A DNA stretch of 64,000 nt from Glandiceps talaboti. Taxonomy: Eukaryota > Hemichordata > Enteropneusta > Spengelidae. The stretch spans positions 14,178,546 through 14,242,545 of the forward strand of contig NC_135571.1 of assembly GCF_964340395.1 (NCBI RefSeq). Direction: 5' to 3'. Below are positions 21,203 to 34,288 of the stretch, one piece after another. The notes beneath the pieces are model-generated. The model saw only the letters and a program-made list of their open reading frames with translations. It ran no database searches and had not been told where the DNA came from. The position numbers were made by a program, and so were the translations under genes. Position 1 is the stretch's first letter; every line of letters begins with the position of its first letter.

Positions 21203-22762
21203 GTACGTACTTAACACATTATCATTTAGTATGCATTCACATACATTTGTTATTTTACATGTTGGGTGAATTTTAAGATTACAAACACATCCCTTATGAT
21301 GCCCATTAATTCTGTACCTGGTTTTGTCTAGTTTCATTAAAATTTCAAGGAGAATATTATATCAGAAATGTAGGCAGGTACGAACCAATTTTTACTGAAT
21401 TACGTTCAATCAATTTTTGATAAGTGGTCATGTATGTCGATCGTGTGCAATTTGTCAAAGTGTACACTGTCCAGGTACAGATCTATGTTGTCTGTTACGT
21501 CAGGTACTCTTACCCTAGGCAGGTGTCTACATTATGCAACATTAAGGCCATAAATTCTATGTGTCGGCCAGCATTTGGTAGTCGAACCAGTCGTAAAACC
21601 ATCAATAAATGTTCAAAACGTATGTCCTTTTGTAAAATTTTGAATGGAATTAGAAAGGCGCGAAATATTAGCAGTGACTTGCCACACCCCCGTCTATGGC
21701 CCCCAACCTCATTTATCAACTTATAACGGTAGAGCATGTTGCTAATTGCATCGCGATTTGTGAAACAATAACAATGATTTCTTTTCATTATCCTGTTATG
21801 TAAAATCGTTTATAAAGACAGCCTTTTAATGATGTCACTATGTGTTAATTAAGCGATGCTGTCATAAACAATACACTGATTCAGTTTAGGATCAACTCCC
21901 CATCACTTACCTGTGCATTAGTCTATTCTGATAAGAAAACTAATCAATTTTTGAGAACGAACACTTGATTTTAATGAAGCTTTATATTTCCATAGTTGAC
22001 TGTTTTTACTGAGCCAGATTTCAGTCTCCTTTTTTTAATGCCGACGTAACCTGATGCCCAAGTATTACAATTATAGAGAACACATTAAATACCGCCCACA
22101 GCATTTTAACATCTGAGGTCGTCAGTTGTGTTGTGCTATTAATAGTAGTCTGCAAATACAACAAGCTAGATGTAGGCATCTGTTAAACACTTCACTATAT
22201 CATTTTCCTATATCAAATTCTCAGTTATAATTTATTGTCACAGTTTCTCTGATTTTGGACAAATATATGAAATAAAGTGTTAATTTGTTTTTTTACATAA
22301 TTATTGAAATATGTATATCATTATTAACATAAATTTGACTATCTATGAAATAATTGGTTTTTATTACAATTTATTTATTTTCCAACTTTGCTTAAGACTA
22401 AATGGCAAAATGTAAATTTATAAATACATTTTCAAATTTTGACCAGTATAAAAATGATGTTGACTATATGGTCATACACATAGTAATGATCTCAATGTGA
22501 TAATTTTCATCCGTTTAATTAAGATCCTAGAAAAATTCCTGTTTCCCAGCAACCATTGCTATGGTCACTGTTTATTAATTATTTTCATTTAAAATACTGG
22601 GACAGGTTAATAGAGCTAATAATGATTTTGTACTCAGGTGAAAATTTCATCTTGATAAATCTGTTCTAGGGTAATGTTAATTAGTGTTCATATAGGCTTC
22701 CAGTGTTGTCCAGGTTAACATATTTTAAGATATAATATAATATATAATATAATATAGAGTGT
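21203..22762. other. DAGLA intron 1, proximal part
   Basis: AT-rich sequence with a short TATAATATAA run near 22730. The small frames at 21424-21788 overlap on both strands and have no recognisable domain. No exon is supported. Confidence 0.5.
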
Positions 22763-23147
22763 ATTTCACAATACCGTGTAGCTTTTCTGTTTTGATACAA
22801 CCACACAGAAACCAATAAGAAACTGGACATGCTAAGATAGCAAGATTGAATGAATACAGTTTCTTGCTACATTTTGTCTAAGTGAAATGAACTTTACATG
22901 CCAACATACAGACATCAAATCAACACCGCAGCGAACATTTCCATGCCTTCATCGGGTATTTGCTACTAAGAAAAACAGTGGCACCCAAATGTCTGCATGT
23001 AGTTGCAGTACGTTGAAATGGTTTATTTCATTCAGACTAAATGTAGCAAAAAATGAGATCTTGCTATCAAAGTGTGGCATATCCAGTTTCTTATTGGTTT
23101 CTGCATGGTTGTATATCAAACAGAAAAGCTGAATGGTATTATGAAAT
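22763..23147. repeat. Fold-back (MITE-like) element, about 385 bp
   Basis: The left arm (AATACCGTGTAGCTTTTCTG, then GAAACCAATAAGAAACTGGA and ATAGCAAGAT) is mirrored by the right arm (CCAGTTTCTTATTGGTTTCT, CAGAAAAGCTGAATGGTATT). Arms are about 130 bp with small indels, around a central unpaired region. Confidence 0.85.
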
Positions 23148-23317
23148 TGACTGTAGTAGGTGCTTACTTGAAACATTTAAACCTATGTGTCAGTTATGTT
23201 TAAATTATTTCTAGTAGTACTGTATGTAGGTGTGAGTTCTCTAAGTATCAAGTGATGGTTAAAATATGATTAAAAGTAAGTAGAGTACTGCATGTATCCT
23301 GTGATATGCACCAAAAT

Positions 23318-23359
23318 TACCCCCCCCCAAAAAAAAAAATTAATAAATAAATAAATGAA

Positions 23360-23398
<39 letters not shown>

Positions 23399-23470
23399 AA
23401 AAATAAAGATAAAAAAATAAACAAATAAACAAATGAAAATAAAATATAATGAAATGAAATAAAATGATAC
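23318..23470. repeat. (AAAT)n-rich simple repeat
   Basis: A C-run and A-run are followed by long AATA/AAAT tetranucleotide repeats up to about 23400, decaying to 23470. Confidence 0.95.
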
Positions 23471-23769
23471 ATTGCCCTACTAAATAATAAATGAAAATAG
23501 AAACAACAACAACAAACCTTTAATATGTAAAGATAATCACTTTAAAAAAATGATAAATTGACTTTCCATACTTGTATCACATATCGACATAGCGTAGTAA
23601 AGTGGTACTTCTAGAGTGGTTTCACCAAACTATGATCAACGCAAATAGCAATGTGGTACACAAGTGGGTGATAGTAAGTTGCCTTGGGTGTGAAGATATA
23701 TAGTGAATAATCAAGATAATATAAACACTGGAATTGAGAAATAACGTCAAATCACTTGAGGAAAGCTTA

Positions 23770-26700
23770 CACTTAGATACACTGCCCTACTGTGAGTGTA
23801 ATGACAACTGTATCAGATACACTGCCCTACTGTGAGTGTAATGACAACTCTATCAGATACACTGCCCTACTGTGAGTGTAGTAACAACTCTATCAGATAC
23901 ACTGCCCTACTGTGAGTGTAATGACAACTCTATCAGATGCACTGCCCTACTGTGAGTGTAGTAACAACCCTATCAGATACACTGACCTACTGTGAGTGTA
24001 ATAACAACTACACTATCAGATACACTGACCTACTGTGAGTGTAATGACAACTCTGCTCAGATACACTGCCCTACTGTGAGTGTAATAACAACCCTATCAG
24101 ATACACTGCCCTACTGTGAGTGTATAACAAATCTACTATCAGATACACTGCCCTACTGTGAGTATAATGACAACTACACTATCAGATACACTGCCCTACT
24201 GTGAGTGTAATGATAATTCTATCAGATACACTGACCTACTGTGAGTGTAATAACAACTCTATCAGATACACTACCCTACTGTGAGTGTAATGACAACTCT
24301 GGTCAGATACACTGCCCTACTGTGAGTGTAATAACAAATCTACTGTCAGATACACTGCCCTACTGTGAGTGTAATGACAACTCTATCAGATACACTGACC
24401 AACTGTGAGTGTAATAACAACTGCTATCAGATACACTGCCCTACTGTGAGTGTAATAACAACTCTACTATCAGATACACTGCCCTACTGTGAGTGTAACG
24501 ACAACTCTATCAGATATACTGCCCTACTGTGAGTGTAATAACAACTCTATCAGATACACTGCCCTACTGTGAGTGTAGTAACAACTCTACTATCAGATAC
24601 ACTGCCCTACTGTGAGTGTAATAACAACTCTACTATCAGATACACTGCCCTACTGTGAGTGTAACGACAACTCTATCAGATACACTGCCCTACTGTGAGT
24701 GTAATAACAACTCTACTATCAGATACACTGCCCTACTGTGAGTGTAACAACAACTCTATCAGATACACTGTCCTACTGTGAGTGTAGTAACAACTCTACT
24801 ATCAGATACACTGCCCTACTGTAAGTGTAATAACAACTCTACTATCAGATACACTGCCCTACTGTGAGTGTAATAACAACTCTATCAGATACACTGCCCT
24901 ACTGTGAGTGTAATAACAACTCCATCAGATACACTGTCCTACTGTGAGTGTAGTAACAACTCTACTATCAGATACAGTGCCCTACTGTGAGTGTAATGAC
25001 AACTCTATCAGATACACTGCCCTACTGTGAGTGTAATGACAACTCCATCAGATACACTGTCCTACTGTGAGTATAGTAACAAATCTACTATCAGATACAC
25101 TGCCCAACTGTAAGTGTAATGACAACTCTATCAGATACACTGCCCTACTGTGAGTGTAATGACAACTCTATCAGATACACTGCCCAACTGTGAGTGTAAT
25201 GACAACTCTGCTCAGATACACTGCCCTACTGTGAGTGTAATGACAACTCTATCAGATACACTGTCCTACTGTGAGTGTAGTAACAAATCTACTATCAGAT
25301 ACACTGCCCAACTGTGAGTGTAGTAACAAATCTACTATCAGATACACTGCCCAACTGTGAGTGTAATGACAACTCTATCAGATACACTGCCCTACTGTGA
25401 GTGTAATGACAACTCTACTATCAGATACACTGCCCTACTGTGAGTGTAATAACAACTCTATCAGATACACTGCCCTACTGTGAGTGTAATGACAACTCTA
25501 TCAGATACACTGTCCTACTGTGAGTGTAGTAACAAATCTACTATCAGATACACTGCCCAACTGTGAGTGTAATGACAACTCTATCAGATACACTGCCCTA
25601 CTGTGAGTGTAGTAACAACTCTATCAGATACACTGCCCTACTGTGAGTGTAGTAACAACTCTACTATCAGATACACTGCCCTACTGTGAGTGTAGTAACA
25701 ACTCTATCAGAAACACTGCCCTACTGTGAGTGTAATGACAACTCTGCTCAGATACACTGCCCTACTGTGAGTGTAATGACAACTCTATCAGATACACTGC
25801 CCTACTGTGAGTGTAATAACAAATCTACTGTCAGATACACTGCCCTACTGTGAGTGTAATGACAACTCTATCAGATACACTGCCCTACTGTGAGTGTAAT
25901 AACAACTCTATCAGATATACTGCCCTACTGTGAGTGTAATAACAACTCTATCAGATACACTGCCCTACTGTGAGTGTAATAACAACTATATCAGATACAC
26001 TGCCCTACTGTAAGTGTAATGACAACTCTATCAGATACACTGCCCTACTGTGAGTGTAATAACAACTCTATCAGATACACTGCCCTACTGTGAGTGTAAT
26101 AACAACTATATCAGATACACTGCCCTACTGTAAGTGTAATAACAACTCTATCAGATACACTGCCCTACTGTGAGTGTAGTAACAACTCTATCAGATACAC
26201 TGCCCTACTGTGAGTGTAATGACAACTCTATCAGATACACTGCCCTACTGTGAGTGTAGTAACAACTCTATCAGATACACTGCCCTACTGTGAGTGTAGT
26301 AACAACTCTACTATCAGATACACTGCCCTACTGTGAGTGTAGTAACAACTCCATCAGATACACTGCCCTACTGTGAGTGTAGTAACAACTCTACTATCAG
26401 ATACACTGTCCTACTGTGAGTGTAATAACAACTCTATCAGATACACTGCCCTACTGTGAGTGTAATAACAACTATATCAGATACACTGCCCTACTGTAAG
26501 TGTAATAACAACTCTATCAGATACACTGCCCTACTGTGAGTGTAGTAACAACTCTATCAGATACACTGCCCTACTGTGAGTGTAATGACAACTCTATCAG
26601 ATACACTGCCCTACTGTGAGTGTAGTAACAACTCTATCAGATACACTGCCCTACTGTGAGTGTAGTAACAACTCTATTATCAGATACACTGCCCTACTGT

Positions 26701-27070
26701 GAGTGTAGTAACAACTCCATCAGATACACTGCCCTACTGTGAGTGTAGTAACAACTCTACTATCAGATACACTGTCCTACTGTGAGTGTAATAACAACTC
26801 TATCAGATACACTGCCCTACTGTGAGTGTAATGACAACTACACTATCAGATACACTGCCCTACTGTGAGTGTAATGACAACTCCATCAGATACACTGCCC
26901 TACTGTGAGTGTAATGACAACTCTGTCAGATACACTGCCCTACTCTGAGTGTAATAACAACTCTACTGTCAGATACACTGACCTGCTGTGAGTGTAATGA
27001 CAACTCTATCAGATACACTGCCCTGCTGTGAGTGTAATATCAACTACACTATCAGATACACTGCCATACT
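23770..27070. repeat. Large minisatellite, 40-44-bp unit, about 80 copies
   Basis: Units of ATCAGATACACTGCCCTACT with GTGAGTGTAATGACAACTCT. Variants carry an extra CTA (CTCTACTATCAG), and the A/G after GTGTA and GACAAC/AACAAC alternate. Each unit has a GTGAGT on the plus strand, the sense of DAGLA. Confidence 0.97.
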
Positions 27071-27444
27071 GTAAGTCACTGTTTTCTTATGATAAAGTTA
27101 TTGTAAAGTTGCATTAACTGTTCTCCTATTTATTGCTGCAATGATAACAAAATAAATAAATAAAATTTATGAATGAGAGAGAAAGTAAGACTATAAAAAC
27201 ATTGATTCAGTGTGATGTATTAAATTTCAGAGAAATAATGTGATGGTAGTAGTATTATTAACATCTGAAATACATAGCAAATTGATATCACTACTGTGGT
27301 AGGAACAATCGAACGTAGGAATTTAGTTTTGCAGAGGTGTAATTAATTTTTTTTAGATTTATCTCAATGAAATTCATAGTGACTTTGTCTGAACTATTTA
27401 AAAATAATGTACAAGGGGTCTACAACAGAATTCTTTAAGATACA

Positions 27445-28115
27445 GAGTTTACCTATCACAAGCCATGCTAGGCTAGTCAGTGTGCCCTCTAAGCCAAGCT
27501 GACTAGCCAATGACTAGTTTGGTGTTCTTTCTCACTATGTGGTGATTCACAAGCTATGCTAGGCTAGTCAGTGTGCCCTCTAAACCAAGTTGACTAGCCA
27601 CTGACTAGTTTGGTGTTCTCCCTCACTAAGTGGTGATTCACAAGCTATGGTAGGCTAGTCAGTGTGCCCTCTAAGCCAAGTTGACTAGCAACTGACTAGT
27701 TTGGTGTTCTCCCTCACTATGTGGTGATTCACAAGCCATGCTAGGCTAGTCAGTGTGCCCTCTAAACCAAGTTGACTAGCCACTGACTAGTTTGGTGTTT
27801 TCCCTCACTAAGTGGTGATTCACAAGCCATGCTAGGCTAGTCAGTGTGCCCTCTAAACCAAGCTGACTAGCCACTGACTAGTTTGGTGTTCTCCCTCACT
27901 ATGTGGTGATTCACAAGCCATGCTAGGCTAGTCAGTGTGCCCTCTAAGCCAAGCTGACTAGCCACTGACTAGTTTGGTGTTTTCCTATCTCTTACTGTGT
28001 GGTGATTCACAAGCCATGCTAGGCTAGTCAGTGTGCCTTCTAAGCCAAGCTGACTTGCCATTGACTAGTTTGGTGTTTTCCTATCTCTTACTGTGTGGTG
28101 ATTCACAAGAAATGC
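27445..28115. repeat. Minisatellite, 91-bp unit, about 7 copies, each with an internal palindrome
   Basis: The unit contains GCTAGGCTAGTCAGTGTGCC...AAGCTGACTAGCCACTGACT and TTCTCCCTCACTATGTGGTG. CTAGTCAG and CTGACTAG form an inverted pair in every unit. Spacing is 91 bp, slightly longer in the last copies. Confidence 0.95.
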
Positions 28116-28388
28116 CATTTTTTATCACTTTGACAACAAAATTTAGCTATCATTTTTTAGAGGTCACACTGAGGCTAGTGTTGACCTGCATTGAATCTCA
28201 AGATCTCCCTAAGATACCACATTGGTGTCTAGACTAAAGCTATCCTAAAACTATATCTACATGTGATGAGTTCCTCTCTTTAAAGACAACTAATATTAAA
28301 GTGTTGCAAACTGAGTTTATAAACTTTTTACTTTTAAAGTGAAAATACTTAAAACCAGAGATTAAACTTATATATAGTATTAGATGAT

Positions 28389-28744
28389 ATTAAAGTGGCC
28401 ATATGGATGAGAATTTGGTATTTATTTTGGATTTTTATTTGATAAAACAGCTTCACCATATTTTTCTACTTGGAAAAATAATGTGAAAGAACATATACCA
28501 AGTCCATGTTCATAACTCAATACATTGCAAAAAGATGCACAAAGTGTAAAAAGTTTGTTATTGTACGTACAATAACAAACATTTTACACATTGTTTAATG
28601 TTTTGTCGTTTATTAAGATGTGAACATGGACTTGGTATATGTTATTGCACATTATTTTTTCAAGTAGAAAAACATAGTGAAGCTGTTTTATCAAATAAAA
28701 ATCCAAAATAAATACCAAATTCTCATCCATATGGCCACTTTAAT
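28389..28744. repeat. Intact fold-back MITE, 356 bp
   Basis: Begins ATTAAAGTGGCCATATGGAT and ends with its complement. The two halves are near-perfect inverted arms of about 160 bp meeting around 28565. There is no coding capacity. Decayed relatives lie at 12.46 and 13.62 kb. Confidence 0.95.
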
Positions 28745-28905
28745 GTTGATGTATGCCTTCTATAATATCACAGTTGCATTCTGGTATTGTTAGAACTGTT
28801 GACTACTATATGCAATCCTCAACATTTTTGACATGTATGAAAAATAATGTCATCGGATCGCTTATATGTGATATCTCGATACCAGGTTTGGGTTAATAGG
28901 TACAC
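28745..28905. repeat. Dispersed repeat shared with 1.25 and 51.25 kb
   Basis: GTTGATGTATGCCTTCTATA, ATAATGTCATCGGATCGCTT and GATACCAGGTTTG match sequence at 51245-51410. The latter part matches 1300-1360. Type unknown. Confidence 0.7.
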
Positions 28906-30170
28906 AAATAACAAATTTGTAAATTTGACGTAATTTTCACTTCTACATTTAGTAGATAGGTGTATCGCTACAACACTGTATTAGGTAGGTAAGGAATGGC
29001 GTCCTCATTCATTGTTGAATACAGCATGTGTGTCCGGTGTGTCTTTGACACTTCATGTGTAACGTACGTATTTCAATTGTAATTCAAAACACTATCCTTT
29101 TGATCTGTGATAAAGTATGTGTGTCACATTGCAGACTCAACTATACATGTAGATCACACTTCAAATTCTCATTTCAAATTAATTGTAGTCAAGTGTACAT
29201 GTATGTACATTTTATCACTCCAGAATTAATAAGTACTTTCATTTAGATGTATTTCATTTCATATTTAATGTATTTTATTTACCTAATAGTATTTATAGTT
29301 ATTTTAAATAGATATTAATCTCTATTTTAAAATGAGTTGGTTTTTTAGCACTACTGAACCTGCCCTTAGCGACAACCAAATGGCAGTATATTTTGGTCAA
29401 ATGACAACATCATCTGTTAGGCAAATGAGTAAACATTCAAAAAATGTATGCACATACCCTAGCAACAGCCAAACGGTGGTGTATTTCACAAAGATAACAA
29501 CAGGGATTAATAGACAATTGAATAAACAATCAAAAAATATATGCAAATTTGCCTAGCAACAAGACCAAGCCCATAGCAATAGCCAAATGATCACATATAT
29601 TGCAAAGATAACAACATGGTTGGATAGGCAACTGGATAGTCATTCAGCAAATGAACACTTATTGTTAGCATGAACTACCATATGGATAAACATTTTTAAA
29701 AACTGTACAGTTGTGCTACGACGCCATTGGCGGTATTTTTTACTGTTTTGTTTTATCGTATGACTTTGTTTTATTATATTTTTCTCAATTTAGTAAGTAA
29801 AGAGACGTGGTCTGCAACTTGTAAGTAGTTTTTGTTTCCAAATAAACGTTTACTTATATTTTACACTTCACTATCACTTGTTTAATGACTAGTGGTCACT
29901 GGTAAAACTCCTACCGTATTAACTATTGTGGTACTGTATTCTTAAACTATATGGATAGTGTATTCTGTTCTTATATATTATTATATTATAAAGTATCACA
30001 GCAGTTTATAGGAAAGGTAGAAGTTTTGCCAGTAATTACTAGACAAGTAAAAATGAAGAGTAAAATATAAAATGATGAAAAATACTTGCAAGTTGTAGAC
30101 CATAGCTCTTTAATTTTATTTTGATATCTGCTGTTATCAGTCTTTTAAGAATATTTACATGTTATTTCCC
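28906..30170. other. DAGLA intron, no gene seen
   Basis: AT-rich unique-looking sequence with a short imperfect repeat near 29380-29640 (CCAAATG...AACAACA...AATAGACAA motifs). No supported exon. Confidence 0.5.
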
Positions 30171-30179
30171 TGTGTTTGT

Positions 30180-30480
30180 CTTTGTTCATCCAAGGAAAAT
30201 ACAAATAAGTCTTTGTCACTATGAGTCAATAGATAAGTAGTGACAAACCCTTAGGTCACGAGTATTTTCCAGCTGAATGAAGAAAAATAATGGAGAATAA
30301 CATAATTATACCAGTGCCAGTAATATCAAAGAAAAATCGGGGAAAGTAATGGCAATTTTGAACGTTTTGACTCATATTTCGAACATAGCAAAACCAGTGT
30401 AGACATGCATTGTCATGACACAGATGTGTGTTGTGACGTAAAGCAGCCAGGGTGTACATTTTTTTTCCCACTAGACCTGT
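30180..30480. repeat. Fold-back repeat, TGACCTAAGGG family, copy
   Basis: CATCCAAGGAAAATACAAAT pairs with GAGTATTTTCCAGCTGAATG. The tail AGAATAACATAATTATACCA is shared with 18.06 kb. Confidence 0.8.
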
Positions 30481-30649
30481 GCATTGTGTAATGACACTTG
30501 AGTCATAAAGATGTGAATTAATTGATCAGAAAATGTTTATTACTATACAACCATCAATTTTCCAAATGAATACACATAACTCTTTGCTATTATCAAAGTA
30601 TCAAATTATATCAAATTAATTTCATATATATTTAAATAATAGTAAAGTA

Positions 30650-32083
30650 TATACATTAATTGGGTATATAACATTGGGTATATACATTAATATCACCACT
30701 TAGATTATAATGAATGGGTATATACATTAATATCACCACTTAGATTATAATGATTGGGTATATACATTAATATCACCACTTAGATTATAATGAATGGGTA
30801 TATACATTAATATCACCACCTAGATTATAATGATTGGGTATATACATTAATATCACCACTTAGATTATAATGATTGGGTATATACATTAATACCACCACT
30901 TAGGTTATAATGAATGGGTATATACATTAATATCACCACTTAGATTATAATGAATGGGTATATACATTAATATCACCACCTAGATTATAATGATTGGGTA
31001 TATACATTAATATCACCACCTAGATTATAATGATTGGGTATATACATTAATATCACCACTTAGATTATAATGATTGGGTATATACATTAATATCACCACT
31101 TAGATTATAATGATTGGGTATATACATTAATATCACCACTTAGATTATAATGAATGGGTATATACATTAATATCACCACCTAGATTATAATGAATGGGTA
31201 TATATATTAATATCACCACTTAGATTATAATGATTGGGTATATACATTAATATCACCACCTAGATTATAATGATTGGGTATATACATTAATATCACCACT
31301 TAGATTATAATGATTGGGTATATACATTAATATCACCACTTAGATTATAATGAATGGGTATATACATTAATATCACCACCTAGATTATAATGATTGGGTA
31401 TATACATTAATATCACCACTTAGATTATAATGATTGGGTATATACATTAATATCACCACTTAGATTATAATGATTGGGTATATACATTAATATCACCACT
31501 TAGGTTATAATGAATGGGTATATACATTAATATCACTACTTAGATTATAATGAATGGGTATATACATTAATATCACCACTTAGATTATAATGAATGGGTA
31601 TGTACATTAATATCAACACTTAGATTATAATGAATGGGTATATACATTAATATCAACACTTAGATTATAATGAATGGGTATATACATTAATATCACCACC
31701 TAGATTATAATGAATTGGTATATACATTAATATCACCACCTAGATTATAATGAATTGGTATATACATTAATATCACCACTTAGATTATAATGAATGGGTA
31801 TATACATTAATATCACCACCTAGATTATAATGAATTGGTATATACATTAATATCACCACCTAGATTATAATGAATTGGTATATACATTAATATCACCACC
31901 TAGATTATAATGAATGGGTATATACATTAATATCACCACTTAGATTATAATGAATGGGTATATACATTAATATCACCACATAGATTATAATGAATGGGTA
32001 TATACATTAATATCACCACCTAGATTATAATGAATGGGTATATACATTAATATCACCACCTAGATTATAATGAATGGGTATAT
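30650..32083. repeat. 40-bp satellite array, about 35 copies
   Basis: Units of TATACATTAATATCACCACT with TAGATTATAATGAATGGGTA. Sites that vary between units are AAT/ATT before GGG and CACT/CACC. Further blocks of the same array lie at 32875-33040, 34088-34288 and 34841-34943, separated by insertions. Confidence 0.97.
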
Positions 32084-32874
32084 GTAACAGATACAATCCG
32101 ACCAATATGCGTCGAGCGGTAGCGAGGCGCATATTGGCCGGATTGTATCTGTTTTGTACACCGGCTAATTTCCTTTGTTGTGTATTGAGTTCGAATTCCA
32201 ATATACTCCGGAGATAACTCATACACTGCTATCATACCACCGCAACAACAATAATAATAACAGTGTCTGCGCCATCGTGCATGTCTGCATATCTTCCGGG
32301 CTATTTATACACTCTGGGTAATACACACACACCGACAAAATTAGACACTCACTTCACACTACAAGTTCTCAAATACAGTGTCTGCTGTACTGTACATTTT
32401 CTCAGAGGATATTTTTTACATTGGAGTTACAAGACATACATCAATGAAGTTGGATACACTCTGTACGCTCCATGTTCTTAAATGTAAACTGAGCGAAACG
32501 TCGCTTTCGACAAGACATGCTTAGCTACTGAAAGGTTCACACACACTAACCAAGCTATTGACGTTTATTTGGTTGGGCTTTCGCCATCATCAATCATTCA
32601 TTTTGACAGTTCTTTCTGGTTGATAACAAACTCGATACTTCGATACAAACATCTTCCTGTTGGAGTCAATGTCTGTCTAATATACTCCGGATGTTGACTT
32701 TTCATTAGCATGTATGTCTAATATACTCCGGGTATGGACTTTTCATTACCCGGATGGCATTTCTCATATTCTCAGCTCCCAGGATTTTGAAGCGGGAAGT
32801 TTGCGGACACCTGATTGGCTGATCGCCCGATTAATCACTGTCGCTTGACAAGTAACGCCCACGCCGGTGTACAA
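32084..32874. mobile_element. Insertion A in the 40-bp satellite, with terminal hairpin
   Basis: The satellite stops after GGGTATAT at 32083 and resumes with ACATTAATATC at 32875. No base of the unit is lost or duplicated, so there is no visible target duplication. The left end is the hairpin at 32086-32153. The motif TTGTACACCGGC at 32154-32165 is inverted at the right end (32863-32874). No long open frame. Element class unknown. Confidence 0.75.
32086..32153 (+). repeat. Hairpin A: 26-bp arms, CGAG-CGGTAG-CGAG apex
   Basis: The left arm 32086-32111 and right arm 32128-32153 are complementary at 25 of 26 positions. The loop region 32112-32127 contains CGAGCGGTAGCGAG. Confidence 0.93.
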
Positions 32875-33040
32875 ACATTAATATCACCACTTAAATTATA
32901 ATGATTGGGTATATACATTAATATCACCACTTAGATTATAATGAATGGGTATATACATTAATATCACCACCTAGATTATAATGAATGGGTATATACATTA
33001 ATATCACCACTTAGATTATAATGAATGGGTATATACATTA

Positions 33041-34087
33041 TTATATTATACCAGTATATTGATGGTGGAAATCGAGGGATGTGATTGGTCTAGACAGCGA
33101 ACTAGCGCGTCTAAAACGAGTGATAATGCACTGCTGGTACGATAATGCACTGCTGGCACGCGTCCAAATTTTGTTCGTCTACGAGCGTTGAGTTGTAGTC
33201 CGCCGTGATACTGATAGTGAACTCTTCGAATTGTCAGAGGAGGATTTTCTCTCAATGAGACAATATTTTATGAGAAATTATGAAGGAAATTTCGAAAGCA
33301 ACCCAGTCATCGCGTATTTGTTCACATCATCGCCTACTACATGTTCTAAGGTCAAGGCGCTAGGCATAAACGAGATCGGTCCCAGCCTCGGCGTGGCTGG
33401 AGTGGAAACATTGGTGAGCTGTCCTGTCCTGTCATAAAAATGAAGCAAGTGAAAGAGGTTACACTGGCCGACATACCATTAATCTAAATAGAAATTTGTC
33501 TGGGATCCTGTCCTAGAGTATCAGTCATCAATCCGAGAGGGAAATCCTCAAACCCGAAAATCTACTGAGGTAACTTCCAGTAATATAAATACATTGTAAA
33601 TATCAACCTGTCTATCATTTCACCGAGTCACGAATTCGGCCGGGAGCAATCGAAGCATGCTGTATTCAATAAACCACTTCAAGTTTATACCTTGAGTCAA
33701 ACAGGTTGTTTATTCATCACTGTGCACTTTTAATGAGCCGATCAATGTACAGATTATCCCTAGAAACGACGAGCAGATAAATAAATCCAGTCGCTGCACG
33801 ATGTTCACATTGAGGCCAAGATCAGCTGTCTTGAAAAGCAGCGTTATTGTTATGCAAATTAGACTCAGAGGCGCATATGAAACGAGAAAACGTTAGTTCT
33901 TATCTTGTTTCCGATATTTTCAATATACTAGTATAATATACTAGCGATAAACCACCCCCTGGGGATGGTATACACTCGGTTTTGACCAGTGAACTCAATA
34001 TATGCACTCGCTATCACTCGTGCATATATTTCGTTCACTGGTCAAAACCTCTTGGTATACCATCCCCAGGGGGTGGTTTATTGCTTA
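33041..34087. mobile_element. Insertion B in the 40-bp satellite, with hairpin at right end
   Basis: Array sequence ends TATACATTA at 33040 and resumes AATATCACC at about 34088. The insert begins TTATATTATACC, carries no recognised gene, and ends with the hairpin at 33945-34083. A small open frame at about 33204-33437 (ELSEEDFLSMRQYFMRNYEG) has no recognised domain. Confidence 0.7.
33945..34083 (-). repeat. Hairpin B: about 62-bp arms, CGAG-TGATAG-CGAG apex on the minus strand
   Basis: Arms 33945-34006 and 34021-34083 are complementary apart from a few mismatches and one extra base. The loop 34007-34020 reads CGAGTGATAGCGAG on the minus strand. Confidence 0.95.
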
Positions 34088-34288
34088 AATATCACCACTT
34101 AGATTATAATGATTGGGTATATACATTAATATCACCACTTAGATTATAATGATTGGGTATATACATTAATATCACCACTTAGATTATAATGATTGGGTAT
34201 ATACATTAATATCACCACTTAGATTATAATGAATGGGTATATACATTAATATCACCACTTAGATTATAATGAATGGGTATATACATTA

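Noticed and set aside
23770-27070. CRISPR-like look (about 40-bp repeats, regular spacing)
   Set aside because: No unique spacers, no cas genes, and a eukaryotic setting; it is a plain tandem repeat. The same applies to the other arrays.
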